A model generated the notes under the pieces. That model saw only the letters and a list, made by a program, of their open reading frames with translations, made no database searches and was not told the origin of the DNA. A stretch of 64,000 bases of DNA from Egibacteraceae bacterium. GTDB taxonomy: Bacteria > Actinomycetota > Nitriliruptoria > Euzebyales > Egibacteraceae. Shown here one piece after another: positions 37,781-47,092 of the stretch (positions are counted from its first letter, which is position 1; every line of letters begins with the position of its first letter). The stretch is from assembly GCA_030447925.1 (NCBI GenBank), contig JAUJNX010000015.1, forward strand, positions 1 through 64,000, read 5' to 3'. The translations under genes and the position numbers were made by a program.

Positions 37781-39925
37781 TTACTCGCCGCGCACCTTCT
37801 TGACGATCTCGTCGGCGAGCGAAGCGGGCACTTCCTCGTAGCCGTGGAACTGCATCGTGTACGTCGCCCGGCCCTGGGTCTTTGACCGCAGGTCGGTCGC
37901 GTAGCCGAACATCTCCCCCAGCGGGACCTGGGCGGTGATGATCTGCGCGTTCCCACGCGCGGTCATCGACCCGATCCGGCCACGCCGGGAGGTCAGGTCG
38001 CCGATGACGTCACCCATGTAGTCCTCCGGGGTGCTGACCTCGACGTCCATGACCGGCTCCAGCAGGGCCGGGCTGGCCTTGCGGGCGGCGGCCTTGAGCG
38101 CCATCGAGCCGGCGATCTTGAACGACATCTCCGAGGAGTCGACCTCGTGGTAGCTGCCGTCGGTGACCGTCGCCCTGATGTCGACCATCGGGTAGCCGGC
38201 CAGGATCCCGCCCGCCATCGCGTCGGTGATGCCCGCGTTGATGGCCGGGATGAACTCGCGGGGGATGTTGCCGCCCTTGACCGCGCTGACGAACTCGTAC
38301 CCGCCGGTCTCGCCGGTGGGCTCGCCCTTGTCGTCCAGGACCTGACGCGGCTCGTCCGCGAACTGGCCGGTCGGCTCCAGGACGAGGTCGAGCTCCGCGA
38401 ACTGCCCCGAGCCACCCGTCTGGCGCTTGAAGCGCTCGTGGTGCTCGACGCGCTTGCGGATGGTCTCGCGGTAGGCGACCTGCGGCTTGCCGACGTTGGC
38501 GTCGACCTTGAACTCGCGGAGCATGCGGTCGACCAGCACCTCCAGGTGCAGCTCGCCCATGCCGCCGAGGATGGTCTGGCCCGTCTCCTCGTCGGTGTGG
38601 ACGTGGAAGGTCGGGTCCTCCTCGGCGAGCTTCTGCAGCGCCGTGCCCATCTTCTGCTGGTCGTTCTTGGTCTTCGGCTCGATCGCGATGTCGATCACCG
38701 GGGCCGGGAACGTCATGGTCTCGAGCAGGATCGGGTTCGCCGGGTCCGCGAGGGTGTCGCCGGTGGTCGTGAACTTCAGCCCGACGGCGGCGGCGATGTC
38801 GCCGGTGAAGGCGGCGTCGCGGTCCTCGCGGTGGTTGGCGTGCATCTGGAGGATGCGCCCCATCCGCTCCTTGCGGTCCTTGGTGGCGTTGGAGATCGCC
38901 GCGCCCTGCTCGACCAGGCCGGAGTACACCCGGAAGTAGGTCAGCTTGCCGACGTAGGGGTCGGTCTGGATCTTGAAGGCCAGCGCGCTGAAGGGCTCGG
39001 ACTCGTCCGGCTTGCGCTCCATCGGCTCGCCGGTCTTGACGTTCACGCCCTGGATCGGCGGGACCTCGACCGGCGACGGCAGGTAGTCGGTGACCGCGTC
39101 GAGCAGCTGCTGCACGCCCTTGTTCTTGAAGGCGGTCCCGCACAGGACCGGGGTGAACGCGCCGGCGATGGTGCCCGCGCGGATCCCGTGCTTGATCTCC
39201 TCGAGGGTCAGCTCCTCGTCACCCAGGAACTTCTCGAGCAGCGCCTCGTCGGTCTCCGCGACCGCCTCGATCAGGCGGTTGCGGTAGTCCTTGGCCTGCG
39301 CCTCCAGATCACCGGGGATGGCGGTGTCGTCCCACTTCGCGCCGAGGTCGTCGGCGCCCTTGGGCCACACGCGCGCCTCCATGGTGACGAGGTCGACGAC
39401 GCCCTGGAAGTTCTCCTCCGCCCCGATGGGCAGCTGGATGACCAGGGCGTTGGCGCCGAGCCGGTCGCGGATGGAGTCCACCGAGCCGAAGAAGTCGGCG
39501 CCGGTGCGGTCCATCTTGTTGATGAAGCACAGGCGCGGGACACCGTACTTGTCGGCCTGGCGCCAGACGGTCTCGGACTGGGGCTCCACACCCGACACCG
39601 CATCGAACACGGCGACCGCGCCGTCGAGGATGCGCAGGGAGCGCTCCACCTCGACGGTGAAGTCGACGTGCCCGGGCGTGTCGATGATGTTGATCACGTG
39701 GCCCTTCCACCGTGCGGTGGTCGCGGCCGACGTGATGGTGATGCCCCGCTCCTGCTCCTGGACCATCCAGTCCATCGTGGCGGCGCCCTCGTGCACCTCG
39801 CCGATCTTGTAGTTCCGGCCGGTGTAGTAGAGGATCCGCTCGGTGGTCGTGGTCTTGCCCGCGTCGATGTGGGCCATGATCCCGATGTTGCGGACCAGGC
39901 CGAGGTCGAACTCTCGCTTCGGCAT
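37781..39925 (-). CDS. fusA: elongation factor G
   Basis: The 714-residue translocase: [24 protein letters not shown] (P-loop), [37 protein letters not shown], and the tip of domain [17 protein letters not shown]... with [13 protein letters not shown]. The ATG at 39925 ([13 protein letters not shown]) is the standard N-terminus. Follows rpsG after 46 bp. No substitution typical of fusidic acid resistance could be judged by eye. Confidence 0.98.
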   Translation of the reverse strand: MPKREFDLGLVRNIGIMAHIDAGKTTTTERILYYTGRNYKIGEVHEGAATMDWMVQEQERGITITSAATTARWKGHVINIIDTPGHVDFTVEVERSLRILDGAVAVFDAVSGVEPQSETVWRQADKYGVPRLCFINKMDRTGADFFGSVDSIRDRLGANALVIQLPIGAEENFQGVVDLVTMEARVWPKGADDLGAKWDDTAIPGDLEAQAKDYRNRLIEAVAETDEALLEKFLGDEELTLEEIKHGIRAGTIAGAFTPVLCGTAFKNKGVQQLLDAVTDYLPSPVEVPPIQGVNVKTGEPMERKPDESEPFSALAFKIQTDPYVGKLTYFRVYSGLVEQGAAISNATKDRKERMGRILQMHANHREDRDAAFTGDIAAAVGLKFTTTGDTLADPANPILLETMTFPAPVIDIAIEPKTKNDQQKMGTALQKLAEEDPTFHVHTDEETGQTILGGMGELHLEVLVDRMLREFKVDANVGKPQVAYRETIRKRVEHHERFKRQTGGSGQFAELDLVLEPTGQFADEPRQVLDDKGEPTGETGGYEFVSAVKGGNIPREFIPAINAGITDAMAGGILAGYPMVDIRATVTDGSYHEVDSSEMSFKIAGSMALKAAARKASPALLEPVMDVEVSTPEDYMGDVIGDLTSRRGRIGSMTARGNAQIITAQVPLGEMFGYATDLRSKTQGRATYTMQFHGYEEVPASLADEIVKKVRGE

Positions 39926-39971
39926 GACTCTCGCTACCTCTACTTCTCCATCGTTCGCCGGCGCAGGGGTG

Positions 39972-40442
39972 TCACCAGCGGTAGTGCGCGAACGCCTTGT
40001 TGGCGTCCGCCATCTTGATCGTGTCCTCGCGGCGCTTGACGGTCGCGCCGACGTTGTTGCTCGCGTCGAGCAGCTCGCCCGCCAGCCGCTGGGCCATCGT
40101 GTGCTCGCGGCGGGCCCGGCTGTACTGGGCCAGCCAGCGCAGGGCCAGCGTGGTGCCGCGGCCCGCGCGGACCTCGATCGGCACCTGGTACGTGGCGCCG
40201 CCGACCCGGCGGGACTTGACCTCCAGCGCCGGCTTGACGTTGTCCAGGGCCCGCTTGTAGGTCTGGACGGGGTCCGCGCCGGTGCGCTGGCGCATGATGT
40301 CGAACGCACCATAGACAATGTGCTCGGCGGTGGATCTCTTCCCGCCCAGCATGATCTTGTTGACGAGCTGGGTGACCAGCGGGCTCCCGTAGATGGGGTC
40401 CGGGGTCAGCGGCCGCTTGGGGGCCGGTCCCTTGCGGGGCAT
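39972..40442 (-). CDS. rpsG: 30S ribosomal protein S7
   Basis: The 156-residue 30S head assembly protein: [83 protein letters not shown]. In E. coli it represses the str operon. Three bases separate it from rpsL. Confidence 0.98.
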   Translation of the reverse strand: MPRKGPAPKRPLTPDPIYGSPLVTQLVNKIMLGGKRSTAEHIVYGAFDIMRQRTGADPVQTYKRALDNVKPALEVKSRRVGGATYQVPIEVRAGRGTTLALRWLAQYSRARREHTMAQRLAGELLDASNNVGATVKRREDTIKMADANKAFAHYRW

Positions 40443-40445
40443 CGG

Positions 40446-40817
40446 TCAGCCCTCCTTCTTGGCGCCGTACTTCGAGCGCGCCTGCTTGCGGTCGCGGACG
40501 CCGCTGGCGTCCAGGGCGGCGCGGATGACCTTGTAGCGGACACCCGGCAGGTCCTTCACGCGGCCGCCGCGCACGAGCACGATGGAGTGCTCCTGCAGGT
40601 TGTGGCCCTCGCCGGGGATGTAGGCGGTCACCTCGATGCCCGAGGACAGCCGGACGCGGCAGACCTTGCGCAGCGCGGAGTTCGGCTTCTTCGGCGTGGT
40701 GGTGTAGACGCGCGTGCAGACGCCGCGGCGCTGGGGCGAACCCTTGAGCGCGGGCGTCTTGGCCTTGTCGGCCTTGTCCTGCCGGCCCTTGCGGACCAGC
40801 TGCTGGATCGTGGGCAT
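40446..40817 (-). CDS. rpsL: 30S ribosomal protein S12
   Basis: The 123-residue decoding-site protein: [42 protein letters not shown] (the lysine of PKKPNSA is the classical streptomycin position, wild type), [30 protein letters not shown] (second site, also wild type). First gene of the str operon. Confidence 0.98.
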   Translation of the reverse strand: MPTIQQLVRKGRQDKADKAKTPALKGSPQRRGVCTRVYTTTPKKPNSALRKVCRVRLSSGIEVTAYIPGEGHNLQEHSIVLVRGGRVKDLPGVRYKVIRAALDASGVRDRKQARSKYGAKKEG

Positions 40818-41056
40818 GCGGTCGGTTCCTGTGCTCGGAGGTCGGTGCTCGTGGTGCCGGTCCACCGGACCACGCGCCCGGGCGTTCCGCTGCTGTCGGC
40901 GCGGACGGGAGCATCCGCGCGTCGGTGGTTCGGGAGTGTTCCGGTGGACAGTGGGCGGCGGACCTCCGCCGGAGCACTGCACCTGGGCGATGGACCGCCC
41001 GGGTTGCCGGAGGGATGACGGACAAGCATGACGCCCGGGCACGCCCGGGCGCGGTT
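40818..41056 (-). promoter_or_regulatory. long 5' leader of the str operon
   Basis: About 240 bases lie between the predicted transcription start and rpsL with no credible gene. Two hairpins stand out: GCCCGGGC-AC-GCCCGGGC (41033-41050), right at the beginning of the transcript, and a smaller GGCGGA-CC-TCCGCC (40956-40969). Such a leader could attenuate or bind a ribosomal protein. Confidence 0.45.
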
Positions 41057-41062
41057 GCCGCC

Positions 41063-41091
41063 AGGGTAGGTCCGGGTGGGGATGGTGTCAA
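41063..41091 (-). promoter_or_regulatory. strong promoter of rpsL-rpsG-fusA-tuf
   Basis: TTGACA (41086-41091) and TACCCT (41063-41068) on the minus strand are exactly 17 bp apart. The -35 box is a perfect consensus and the -10 has the T-A...T pattern, the best promoter visible in the window, fitting the str/S10 super-operon it drives. Confidence 0.8.
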
Positions 41092-41114
41092 CCGAGGTGG
41101 GTCCGCCGCACCGG

Positions 41115-41432
41115 TCAGCGCAGGTAGGCGCGCAGCGCCGCGTGGTACTCCCGGAAGGCGAGGCGGCCGCGCGGGGTGATCGCGACCCAGGTGACCGGGG
41201 TGCGCCCGCGGTGGGACTTCTCCACGGCGACGTAGCCCGCGTCCTCGAGCTTGCGCAGGTGGGTCGACAGGTTGCCCGGCGTCATCTCCAGCAGCTCCTG
41301 GAGCCGGGAGAAGGCGGTGCGGTCCCCCTCCGCCACCGACGACAGCACGGTCATGACCCGCAGCCGGGCCTGGGCGTGGATGACCGGGTCCAGCTCCGGC
41401 AGCGCCGCGGACGCGTCGCGCAGCTCAGCCAC
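41115..41432 (-). CDS. winged-helix transcriptional regulator (MarR/ArsR-like)
   Basis: The 105-residue protein is a single winged-helix domain of the HTH_34 type: VIHAQARLRVMTVLSSVAEGDRTAFSRLQELLEMTPGNLSTHLRKLEDAGYVAVEK covers helices 1-4 (residues about 17-72), and the wing reads RGRTPVTWVAITPRGRLAF. Proteins of this type are small repressors without a known ligand site. It ends 24 bp before the str promoter, so readthrough could reach rpsL. Confidence 0.85.
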   Translation of the reverse strand: MAELRDASAALPELDPVIHAQARLRVMTVLSSVAEGDRTAFSRLQELLEMTPGNLSTHLRKLEDAGYVAVEKSHRGRTPVTWVAITPRGRLAFREYHAALRAYLR

Positions 41433-41475
41433 GGCGGGCGCCCCCTCCTACTCGGGCGAACTCGTCTGCGCGAGA

Positions 41476-41504
41476 GAGTGATCGGCGGCACGCTTTGCTG
41501 TCAA
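41476..41504 (-). promoter_or_regulatory. candidate promoter of the winged-helix regulator
   Basis: A perfect TTGACA (41499-41504, minus strand) is followed after 17 bp by TCACTC, a poor -10; shifting by one gives CACTCT, which also appears at the candidate rpoB promoter. The regulator start lies 44 bp further on. Confidence 0.35.
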
Positions 41505-41565
41505 GGCGGGCCGCGCCCCGCCCCTGCGCGTCCTCTACCGTGAGGGCAGGTCACGCACCGCAGGC

Positions 41566-41808
41566 ATGAGGACACGCAACGGGATGAACGGTCGGACAGT
41601 ACGCCTCGCCTGGTCGCTGTGCGCCGTGCTCCAGCGCGCCGTCGACCGGCGGTTCGCGCGCGACCGCTACGACGCCGCCCGCGCCCTGGACGCCTTCCGC
41701 GGGCAGCTGCGCGACGCCGTCGACCTGGACCGCGTCCAGGCGGAGCTCGCCGCGGTGGTGGACCGCACCGTCCAACCGTCCTCGGTCAGCGTCTGGCTGC
41801 GCGACTGA
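41566..41808 (+). pseudogene. C-terminal fragment of an actinobacterial sensor-like membrane protein
   Basis: The 80-residue frame (ATG 41566, or ATG 41584) reads AVDRRFARDRYDAARALDAFRGQL, RDAVDLDRVQAELAAVVDRTVQPSSVSVWLRD. This is the well-conserved terminal segment usually found behind the membrane part of large actinobacterial histidine-kinase-like or hypothetical transmembrane proteins. Nothing of the membrane portion is present, so I regard it as a truncated remnant, though it still has a start codon and could be expressed. Confidence 0.6.
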
Positions 41809-41858
41809 GGCAGGACCGGCCGCGGTAGGACTGGGGTCTCCCGCGACAGGAGCGCCGC

Positions 41859-43337
41859 ATGCCCCGCAGAGCCGAGTACGACGCCGTGGTCGTCGGCGCC
41901 GGCCCCAACGGGCTGGCGGCCGCGATCACCCTCGCGCGCGCCGGCTGGAGCGTGCTGCTGGTCGAGGCCGGCGCGACCATCGGCGGCGGGTCGCGCAGCG
42001 CGGAACTGACCCTGCCCGGCTTCGTCCACGACATCTGCTCGACCGTGCAGGCGCTGGCCGAGGGGTCGCCGTTCCTGCGGTCGGTGCCCCTCGCCGACCG
42101 CGGCGTGGAGCTCGTCCAGCCCGAGCTGCCCCTGGCCCACCCGCTGGACGGCGGGACCGCGGTGGTCATGGCGCGCGACGTCGAGGAGACCGTGGCGGGC
42201 CTGGGGCGCGACGGGGCCGCCTACCGGCGCCTGATGGCCCCGCTGGTGCGCGACGTGGACCGGATCCTCGCCGAGGTGCTGGGCCCCCCGCCGTTCCTCC
42301 CCCGGCCCCCGGCGCCCGCCAACCTGCCGGGGCTGGTGGGCTTCGGCCTGCGCGGGGTGTGGCCGGCGGCCTGGCTGGCCCGCGCCGCCTTCCGCGAGGA
42401 GCCCGCCCGGGCCCTGCTGGCCGGCCTCGCCGCGCACGCGATCCAGCCGCTCAGCAACCCCATGACCGGCGCGTTCGGGCTGACGCTCGGCCTGGTGGCC
42501 CACGCGCACGGGTGGCCGTTCGCGCGCGGGGGGTCCCAGGTCCTGGCCGACGGCCTGGGGGCGGAGTTCGCGCACCTGGGCGGGGAGACGATCACCGGCT
42601 GGACCGTGACCGACGTCGAGGAGCTGCCCCCCGCCCGCCACGTCCTGTTCGACCTCACCCCGCGCCAGGTCCTGGGCATCGCCGGGCACCGCTTCCCCGC
42701 GTCCTACCGCGACCGGCTCCGGCGGTACCGCTACGGCCCGGGGGTGTTCAAGGTCGACTGGGCGCTGGACGGGCCGGTGCCCTGGACCGCCGAGGCGGTC
42801 GGGCGCGCCGGCACCGTGCACGTCTGCGGGACCCTGGCCGAGGTCGCCGAGGCCGAGGCCGCGTCGGCCGCCGGCCGGATCCCGGACAAGCCCTTCGTCC
42901 TGCTCGCCCAGCCGTCGATCGCCGACCCCACCCGGGCGCCCGAGGGCCGGCACGCGCTGTGGGGCTACTGCCACGTGCCCAACGGGTCCGACGTGGACAT
43001 GACCACCGCGATCGAGGACCAGATCGAGCGCTTCGCCCCCGGCTTCCGCGACCGGGTCCTGGCCCGCCACACCATGGGCCCCGCGCAGGTCGAGGCCCAC
43101 GACGCCAACTACGTGGGCGGCGACATCAACGGCGGCATCCAGGACCTGCCCCAGCTGTTCACCCGGCCGGTGCCGCGCTACCCCGTCTACTCGACCCCCG
43201 ACCCCGGCCTGTGGTTCTGCTCCTCCGCCACCCCGCCGGGCGGCGGCGTCCACGGCATGTGCGGCGCCTCCGCAGCCGCCGCCGTGCTGCGCCGCGAGCG
43301 CGGGCGGGGGCGGGGGTGGGGGTGGCGCAGGGTGTAG
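41859..43337 (+). CDS. phytoene-desaturase-like FAD-dependent oxidoreductase
   Basis: The 492-residue protein has the FAD fingerprint at the N-terminus: YDAVVVGAGPNGLAAAITLARAGWSVLLVEA, followed by TIGGGSRSAELTLPGFVHDICST, typical of the CrtI-like amine-oxidase superfamily (COG1233). The C-terminal FAD-contact reads DLPQLFTRPVPRYPVYSTPDPGLWFCSSATPPGGGVHGMCGASAAAAVL. No carotenoid genes are near, so a true phytoene desaturase function is not implied; many such proteins are uncharacterised. The last ~12 residues are Arg/Gly-rich and may come from degenerate sequence. Confidence 0.85.
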   Translation: MPRRAEYDAVVVGAGPNGLAAAITLARAGWSVLLVEAGATIGGGSRSAELTLPGFVHDICSTVQALAEGSPFLRSVPLADRGVELVQPELPLAHPLDGGTAVVMARDVEETVAGLGRDGAAYRRLMAPLVRDVDRILAEVLGPPPFLPRPPAPANLPGLVGFGLRGVWPAAWLARAAFREEPARALLAGLAAHAIQPLSNPMTGAFGLTLGLVAHAHGWPFARGGSQVLADGLGAEFAHLGGETITGWTVTDVEELPPARHVLFDLTPRQVLGIAGHRFPASYRDRLRRYRYGPGVFKVDWALDGPVPWTAEAVGRAGTVHVCGTLAEVAEAEAASAAGRIPDKPFVLLAQPSIADPTRAPEGRHALWGYCHVPNGSDVDMTTAIEDQIERFAPGFRDRVLARHTMGPAQVEAHDANYVGGDINGGIQDLPQLFTRPVPRYPVYSTPDPGLWFCSSATPPGGGVHGMCGASAAAAVLRRERGRGRGWGWRRV

Positions 43338-43404
43338 AGCAGGGTGCGGATCGCGGCGCTCTGCCAGATGTTGCCCGCCCGGCGCCACTGGCGGCGGCGG
43401 TCGA

Positions 43405-43639
43405 CCAGGACCCGGGTGGGCCGACCGCCACGCGCGAGCGGCGCTGGCCGCCGCAGCCGGGGACGACGCGGCGCTGGCCCAGGCGCACAACCTCGCGGGG
43501 GATGCTCGCCGACCTGGCCCGCCGGGCCGGTGACCTCACCGCCTCCCGCGCCCACCAGCTGCGGGCCATGGCCCTGTTCGCCGACGTCGGCGATCCCGGC
43601 ACGCTCAGCCCCGAGATCTGGCGCCTCGTCGACTGGTGA
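43405..43639 (+). pseudogene. remnant of a TPR-containing regulator C-terminus
   Basis: Two frames must be joined: RHARAALAAAAGDDAALAQAHNLAG and then, after a shift near 43497, MLADLARRAGDLTASRAHQLRAMALFADVGDPGTLSPEIWRLVDW, ending at TGA 43639. The alternation of A-x-A-x-N-L-A-G helices and the PEIWRLVDW end resemble the last tetratricopeptide units of large actinobacterial ATPase/TPR proteins. Only this tail is present. The stretch 43340-43404 holds nothing I can recognise, and 43640-43715 is spacer. Confidence 0.4.
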
Positions 43640-43715
43640 CGCCCGGCGCCTCACGGATCGGGCCGCCGGGTCGTTCAACCCGTGCCGCAGCCCCCGATGC
43701 CCAGGAGCCACCGCG

Positions 43716-44177
43716 ATGACGTTCCGCCTCACCCCGCTGTCGCCGGAGACCGCCGCGTCCCTGCGCGCTCGCGCCGACGCCGTCCACGTCGTCGCCGGCG
43801 TGTCCCCCGGCTTCCCGTGCCGCCGCTGCCTGCGCGACGCCGAGGTCGGCGACGCGCTCGTGCTGGTCGGGCACGACCCGTTCCGCGGCGCGAGCCCCTA
43901 CACCGGGTCCGGCCCGCTGTACCTCCACGCGGAGGACTGCGCGCCCGACGACCGCCCGGGGGAGGTCCCCGACCAGCTCCGCAGCCGGCTGCTGTCGGTG
44001 CGCGGCTACGACGCCGCGCACCTGCTGCGCCACGCCGACGTCGTCGACGGCGAGGACGCGGCGGCCGAGTTCGCGCGCCAGCTCGCCGACCCCCGGGTCG
44101 CCTACCTGCACGTCCACAACGCCCGTCCCGGCTGCTTCGCGGTCCGCGTCGACCGCGCCGCCCACACCCTGCCCTGA
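43716..44177 (+). CDS. DUF1203 family protein
   Basis: The 153-residue protein starts with ATG 43716 (AGGAG eight bases upstream). It has the DUF1203 features: FPCRRCLRDAEVGDALVLVGHDPFRGASPYTGSGPLYLHAEDC in the middle and AYLHVHNARPGCFAVRVDR at the end, rich in His and Cys. Function of the family is unknown. Confidence 0.85.
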   Translation: MTFRLTPLSPETAASLRARADAVHVVAGVSPGFPCRRCLRDAEVGDALVLVGHDPFRGASPYTGSGPLYLHAEDCAPDDRPGEVPDQLRSRLLSVRGYDAAHLLRHADVVDGEDAAAEFARQLADPRVAYLHVHNARPGCFAVRVDRAAHTLP

Positions 44178-44262
44178 GCGCCGGGCCTCCGCCGTCGTCC
44201 GGCGCCTCACCGCCGCCGAGCGCACCTGACCACGCCCCGGTCGGGGCGACCGGCGGGCGCGG

Positions 44263-44294
44263 GGAGGGCCGGACCCGTGCGGGTCCGGCCCTCC
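44263..44294. terminator. bidirectional terminator
   Basis: GGAGGGCCGGACCCG (44263-44277) and its exact complement CGGGTCCGGCCCTCC (44280-44294) form a 15-bp stem with a two-base gap. No T-run follows. It lies between the convergent DUF1203 and TAP-hydrolase genes and can serve both. Confidence 0.8.
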
Positions 44295-44310
44295 TGGCGC
44301 GCGGTGGCGG

Positions 44311-46065
44311 TCAGTCGCGGGGCGGTGCCGCGCCGCTGGCGATGGCGGCGCGCAGCGCGGCCGCGCTGCCGGCGGCGGCCTCGTCGACCTGCGCCGCGGG
44401 GATCGGGTCGAACGGCCCGAGGTCCTGCCGGCACACCGTGCCAGGGGCGGGCGTGGTCAGGTCGACGAGGTAGCGGGCCAGCGCGGCGTCGATGCAGGAG
44501 CTGCCCCGTGCGGTGTGGCCGTAGCCGTCCAGGGTCAGCAGCGCGCTGTTGGGCAGCAGCCCGTCCAGCTTCACCGCGGAGGTGTAGTTGGTCGAGGGGT
44601 CGAACAGCGACCCGACGACGAGGACGGGGTTGGCGGTCACCGCGGTCCAGGGGCCGTCGTACTGGTCGACGGCGACGGCGGGCCAGAACGCGCACGCACC
44701 GGTCGCCCACGTCCAGGCCCGGCCGAAGTAGGGGGCGACGGCGTCGCGCTGGCGGCCCACCGTGCCCCAGCGGAACTGGTTGGCGCGGGGGTTGTCGGTC
44801 TCGGCGCAGGCCACCGCGTCGAAGCCCTCCGGCCCCTGGACGCCGCCCTCGACCTCGAAGCCGCGGGCGGCCTGGACCTCGGACCGCATCTCGGACCGCG
44901 CGTCCTCGAAGCGCTCGCGCAGGCGGGCGTACGCACCGCCGGCGTCCTCGGGGGCCGCGGACTCCGTGGCGACCCACAGCTCCTGGAGCACCGCGCCGAG
45001 CAGCGGGAAGGCCGGCGCGTCGTACAGCGTCCCGCGGGTGAAGTTCACCAGCGTCGCGTAGTCGACGCGGACCTGGGTGCCCTCCTCGTCGACCAGGGTC
45101 ACCGGCTGGTCGCGCAGCCGCCGGGCAAGCTCGTCGTACTTGGCCTGGAGGTCGCTGCCGTCGGCGAACGGGCACGCCGCGGCGCTCTCGCCGCACAGCC
45201 GCAGGAACTCGAGCAGCGTGGCGTAGGCGCCCTCGTCGCTCTCGATGCGCGCCGAGGAGATGGTGCCGCGCGGCCCCTCGTTGAAGTCGACCGGGTCCAG
45301 CACGCCGTCGAGCACCAGCGCGCGCGCCCGCTCGGGGAACAGGTTGGCGTACACCGCGCCGAGGTCGGTGCCGTAGGACAGCCCGAAGTAGGTCAGCTGG
45401 TCGTCGCCGACCGCCTCGCGCAGGACGTCGAGGTCGCGGGCGAACGCGGCGGTGGACACGTGCTCGAGCAGGTCGCCGTTGCGCTCCTCGCAGCGCTGCG
45501 CGTAGGTGCGGTTCTTGACGGCGACGAGCGCCTCCTCGGCGCGGGTGACGGGGAAGCTCGGCTGGCCCGCCTGCCAGGCCGCCAGCTCCTCCTCCGTCGA
45601 CCAGCAGGTCACCGGGGTGCTCGCCCCGACGCCGCGCGGGTCCACGCCGATCACGTCGAAGCGCGCGAGCACCTCGTCGGGGAACAGCGGGAAGGCCCCG
45701 CCGCTCACGATCGCCGGCACGGCCGGGCCGCCGGGACCGCCGAAGTTGACGAACAGCGACCCGATCTTGGTGGCCTGGTCGTCGGCGGGCCGGCGCGCGA
45801 TCGCGAGCTCCAGCGTGCCGTCCGACAGGTCGAGGTAGTTGCGCGGCACCGTGGCCGTCGTGCACTCCGCCCCGGCCTCGCCGCACGGCTCCCAGGTCAG
45901 GGCCGGGATCGGGACGCCCTCCACCCCGCCGACGGGCACGCCGCCGCCCGCCTCCTGCGCCAGCGCCGCACCCGCGCCCGCGCCCGCGCCCGGCAGCAGC
46001 ATCGCCACCGCCAGGCACGCGATCAGCAGCACCCGCGCCCGCCGCACCGTTCTCCGCTCCACCAT
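44311..46065 (-). CDS. secreted alpha/beta hydrolase with TAP-like C-terminal domain
   Basis: The 584-residue protein has a signal peptide (about 1-36, cleaved after ALA). It resembles tripeptidyl aminopeptidase-type S33 hydrolases: WEPCGEAGAECTTATVPRNYLD, VNFGGPGGPAV (oxyanion), FDVIGVDPRGVGASTPV, nucleophile elbow YFGLSYGTDLGAVYANLFPERA, and the TAP-like C-terminus with VVGSLFDPSTNY (Asp) and LTLDGYGHTARGSSC (His). It probably removes short peptides or hydrolyses esters outside the cell. The ATG at 46065 directly precedes the basic start of the signal peptide. 46066-46238 is empty spacer. Confidence 0.88.
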   Translation of the reverse strand: MVERRTVRRARVLLIACLAVAMLLPGAGAGAGAALAQEAGGGVPVGGVEGVPIPALTWEPCGEAGAECTTATVPRNYLDLSDGTLELAIARRPADDQATKIGSLFVNFGGPGGPAVPAIVSGGAFPLFPDEVLARFDVIGVDPRGVGASTPVTCWSTEEELAAWQAGQPSFPVTRAEEALVAVKNRTYAQRCEERNGDLLEHVSTAAFARDLDVLREAVGDDQLTYFGLSYGTDLGAVYANLFPERARALVLDGVLDPVDFNEGPRGTISSARIESDEGAYATLLEFLRLCGESAAACPFADGSDLQAKYDELARRLRDQPVTLVDEEGTQVRVDYATLVNFTRGTLYDAPAFPLLGAVLQELWVATESAAPEDAGGAYARLRERFEDARSEMRSEVQAARGFEVEGGVQGPEGFDAVACAETDNPRANQFRWGTVGRQRDAVAPYFGRAWTWATGACAFWPAVAVDQYDGPWTAVTANPVLVVGSLFDPSTNYTSAVKLDGLLPNSALLTLDGYGHTARGSSCIDAALARYLVDLTTPAPGTVCRQDLGPFDPIPAAQVDEAAAGSAAALRAAIASGAAPPRD

Positions 46066-46238
46066 CGCCCCTCGCCTCGAGACCGCCTGTGCCAGGCACC
46101 GTAGGCAACGAGGAGCGGGCCGCCCATGGGCCGGGGGTCCATCAACCCAAGGGACGACGGCGCCCCTCCCCCCACGGGTGGAGCGGCCCGGGCGCGCGCC
46201 GCAGCCGCTGGTTCTGCTCGTCGTCCACCCCGCCCTGG

Positions 46239-47069
46239 CTAGGGCACGGGCAGCGCCACGTGGTCCACCGCGGACTCCAGGGCCCGGTAGCAGTCGGTGC
46301 GCCCGGGCAGCCAGGCGCGCAGGCCCTCCGCGTCCAGGAGCGGCCGCAACTCGGGGTCGTCGTAGGACATGCCGAGCAGGAGCTCGGCGAACCGCCGCAC
46401 CGGGGGCGGGGGTTCGGCGCCCAGCACCGTGAAGTTGCAGTGGTCGAACGGCTCGGTGCGGGTCAGGACGCGGAACGCCGCGGGCGACAGCAGCCCCTCG
46501 CCCTGGAAGCGGCGGTGGTTGTGCTCCAGGAGGCAGGCCGCGTCGACCTCCCCCGCGGCCAGGGCGCGCGCCGCGGCCTCCTCGCCACCGACGTGGTCGC
46601 CGTGCTTGCCCACGAGGATCTCGAAGGTGCGCACGCGCACGTCCGCGGCGACGTCGAGACCGGCCCGGCGCAGGTGCTCCAGCGGCAGCAGCGTCGCCTG
46701 GGGCGAGTCCGACGCCCCCACCGCGACGGTCCTGCCCGCCAGCTCCGCCGCGCTGGTCGCCCCGTCCACCGGCACGACCACGACGGAGGTGAGGTCGCGG
46801 TCGGTGTCGCGCATGACCAGCGCCGTCACCTCCTGCCCGGTCGCGGCGGCCCTGCGGCGCGCCTGCACCCAGGCCAGCGGGGAGTTCCACGCCACGTCGA
46901 CGTGCCCGGCCAGCAGCGCGTCGACCAGCCGCTCGTAGGTCGAGTAGAGCACGTAGTCCACGGCCAGCCCCTGCCGGGCGAACCAGCCCTTGAAGCCCTC
47001 CCAGATCGTGACCACCTTGGGGTCGTAGGCCACCGCGCCCACGACCACGACCGGCTGCTCGCCGCCCAC
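46239..47069 (-). CDS. PhnD-like (phosphate/phosphonate-type) solute-binding domain protein without signal peptide
   Basis: The 276-residue protein shows a periplasmic-binding-protein fold of the PhnD type: VVVVGAVAYDPKVVTIWEGFKGWFARQGL, YSTYERLVDALLAGHVDVAWNSPLAWVQA, GRTVAVGASDSPQATLLPLEHLRRAGLD, ARALAAGEVDAACLLEHNHRRF. Strong GGGGAGG five bases before GTG 47069 sets the start, and this leaves no signal peptide or lipobox, so the protein is probably cytoplasmic. No ABC permease or ATPase is adjacent. It follows the acyl-CoA dehydrogenase-like gene after 23 bp and the two likely act together. Confidence 0.8.
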   Translation of the reverse strand: MGGEQPVVVVGAVAYDPKVVTIWEGFKGWFARQGLAVDYVLYSTYERLVDALLAGHVDVAWNSPLAWVQARRRAAATGQEVTALVMRDTDRDLTSVVVVPVDGATSAAELAGRTVAVGASDSPQATLLPLEHLRRAGLDVAADVRVRTFEILVGKHGDHVGGEEAAARALAAGEVDAACLLEHNHRRFQGEGLLSPAAFRVLTRTEPFDHCNFTVLGAEPPPPVRRFAELLLGMSYDDPELRPLLDAEGLRAWLPGRTDCYRALESAVDHVALPVP

Positions 47070-47092
47070 CTGCGCCTCCCCTGCCGTCACGG

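Noticed and set aside
40818..41114. tRNA or other structured RNA gene in the str leader.
   Set aside because: Only short GC hairpins are visible; no cloverleaf with T-loop consensus could be built here or in the other spacers.
43338..43404. Minus-strand frame reading RRRQWRRAGNIWQSAAIRTLLYTL.
   Set aside because: It has no start, overlaps the end of the oxidoreductase gene in antisense and matches nothing I know.
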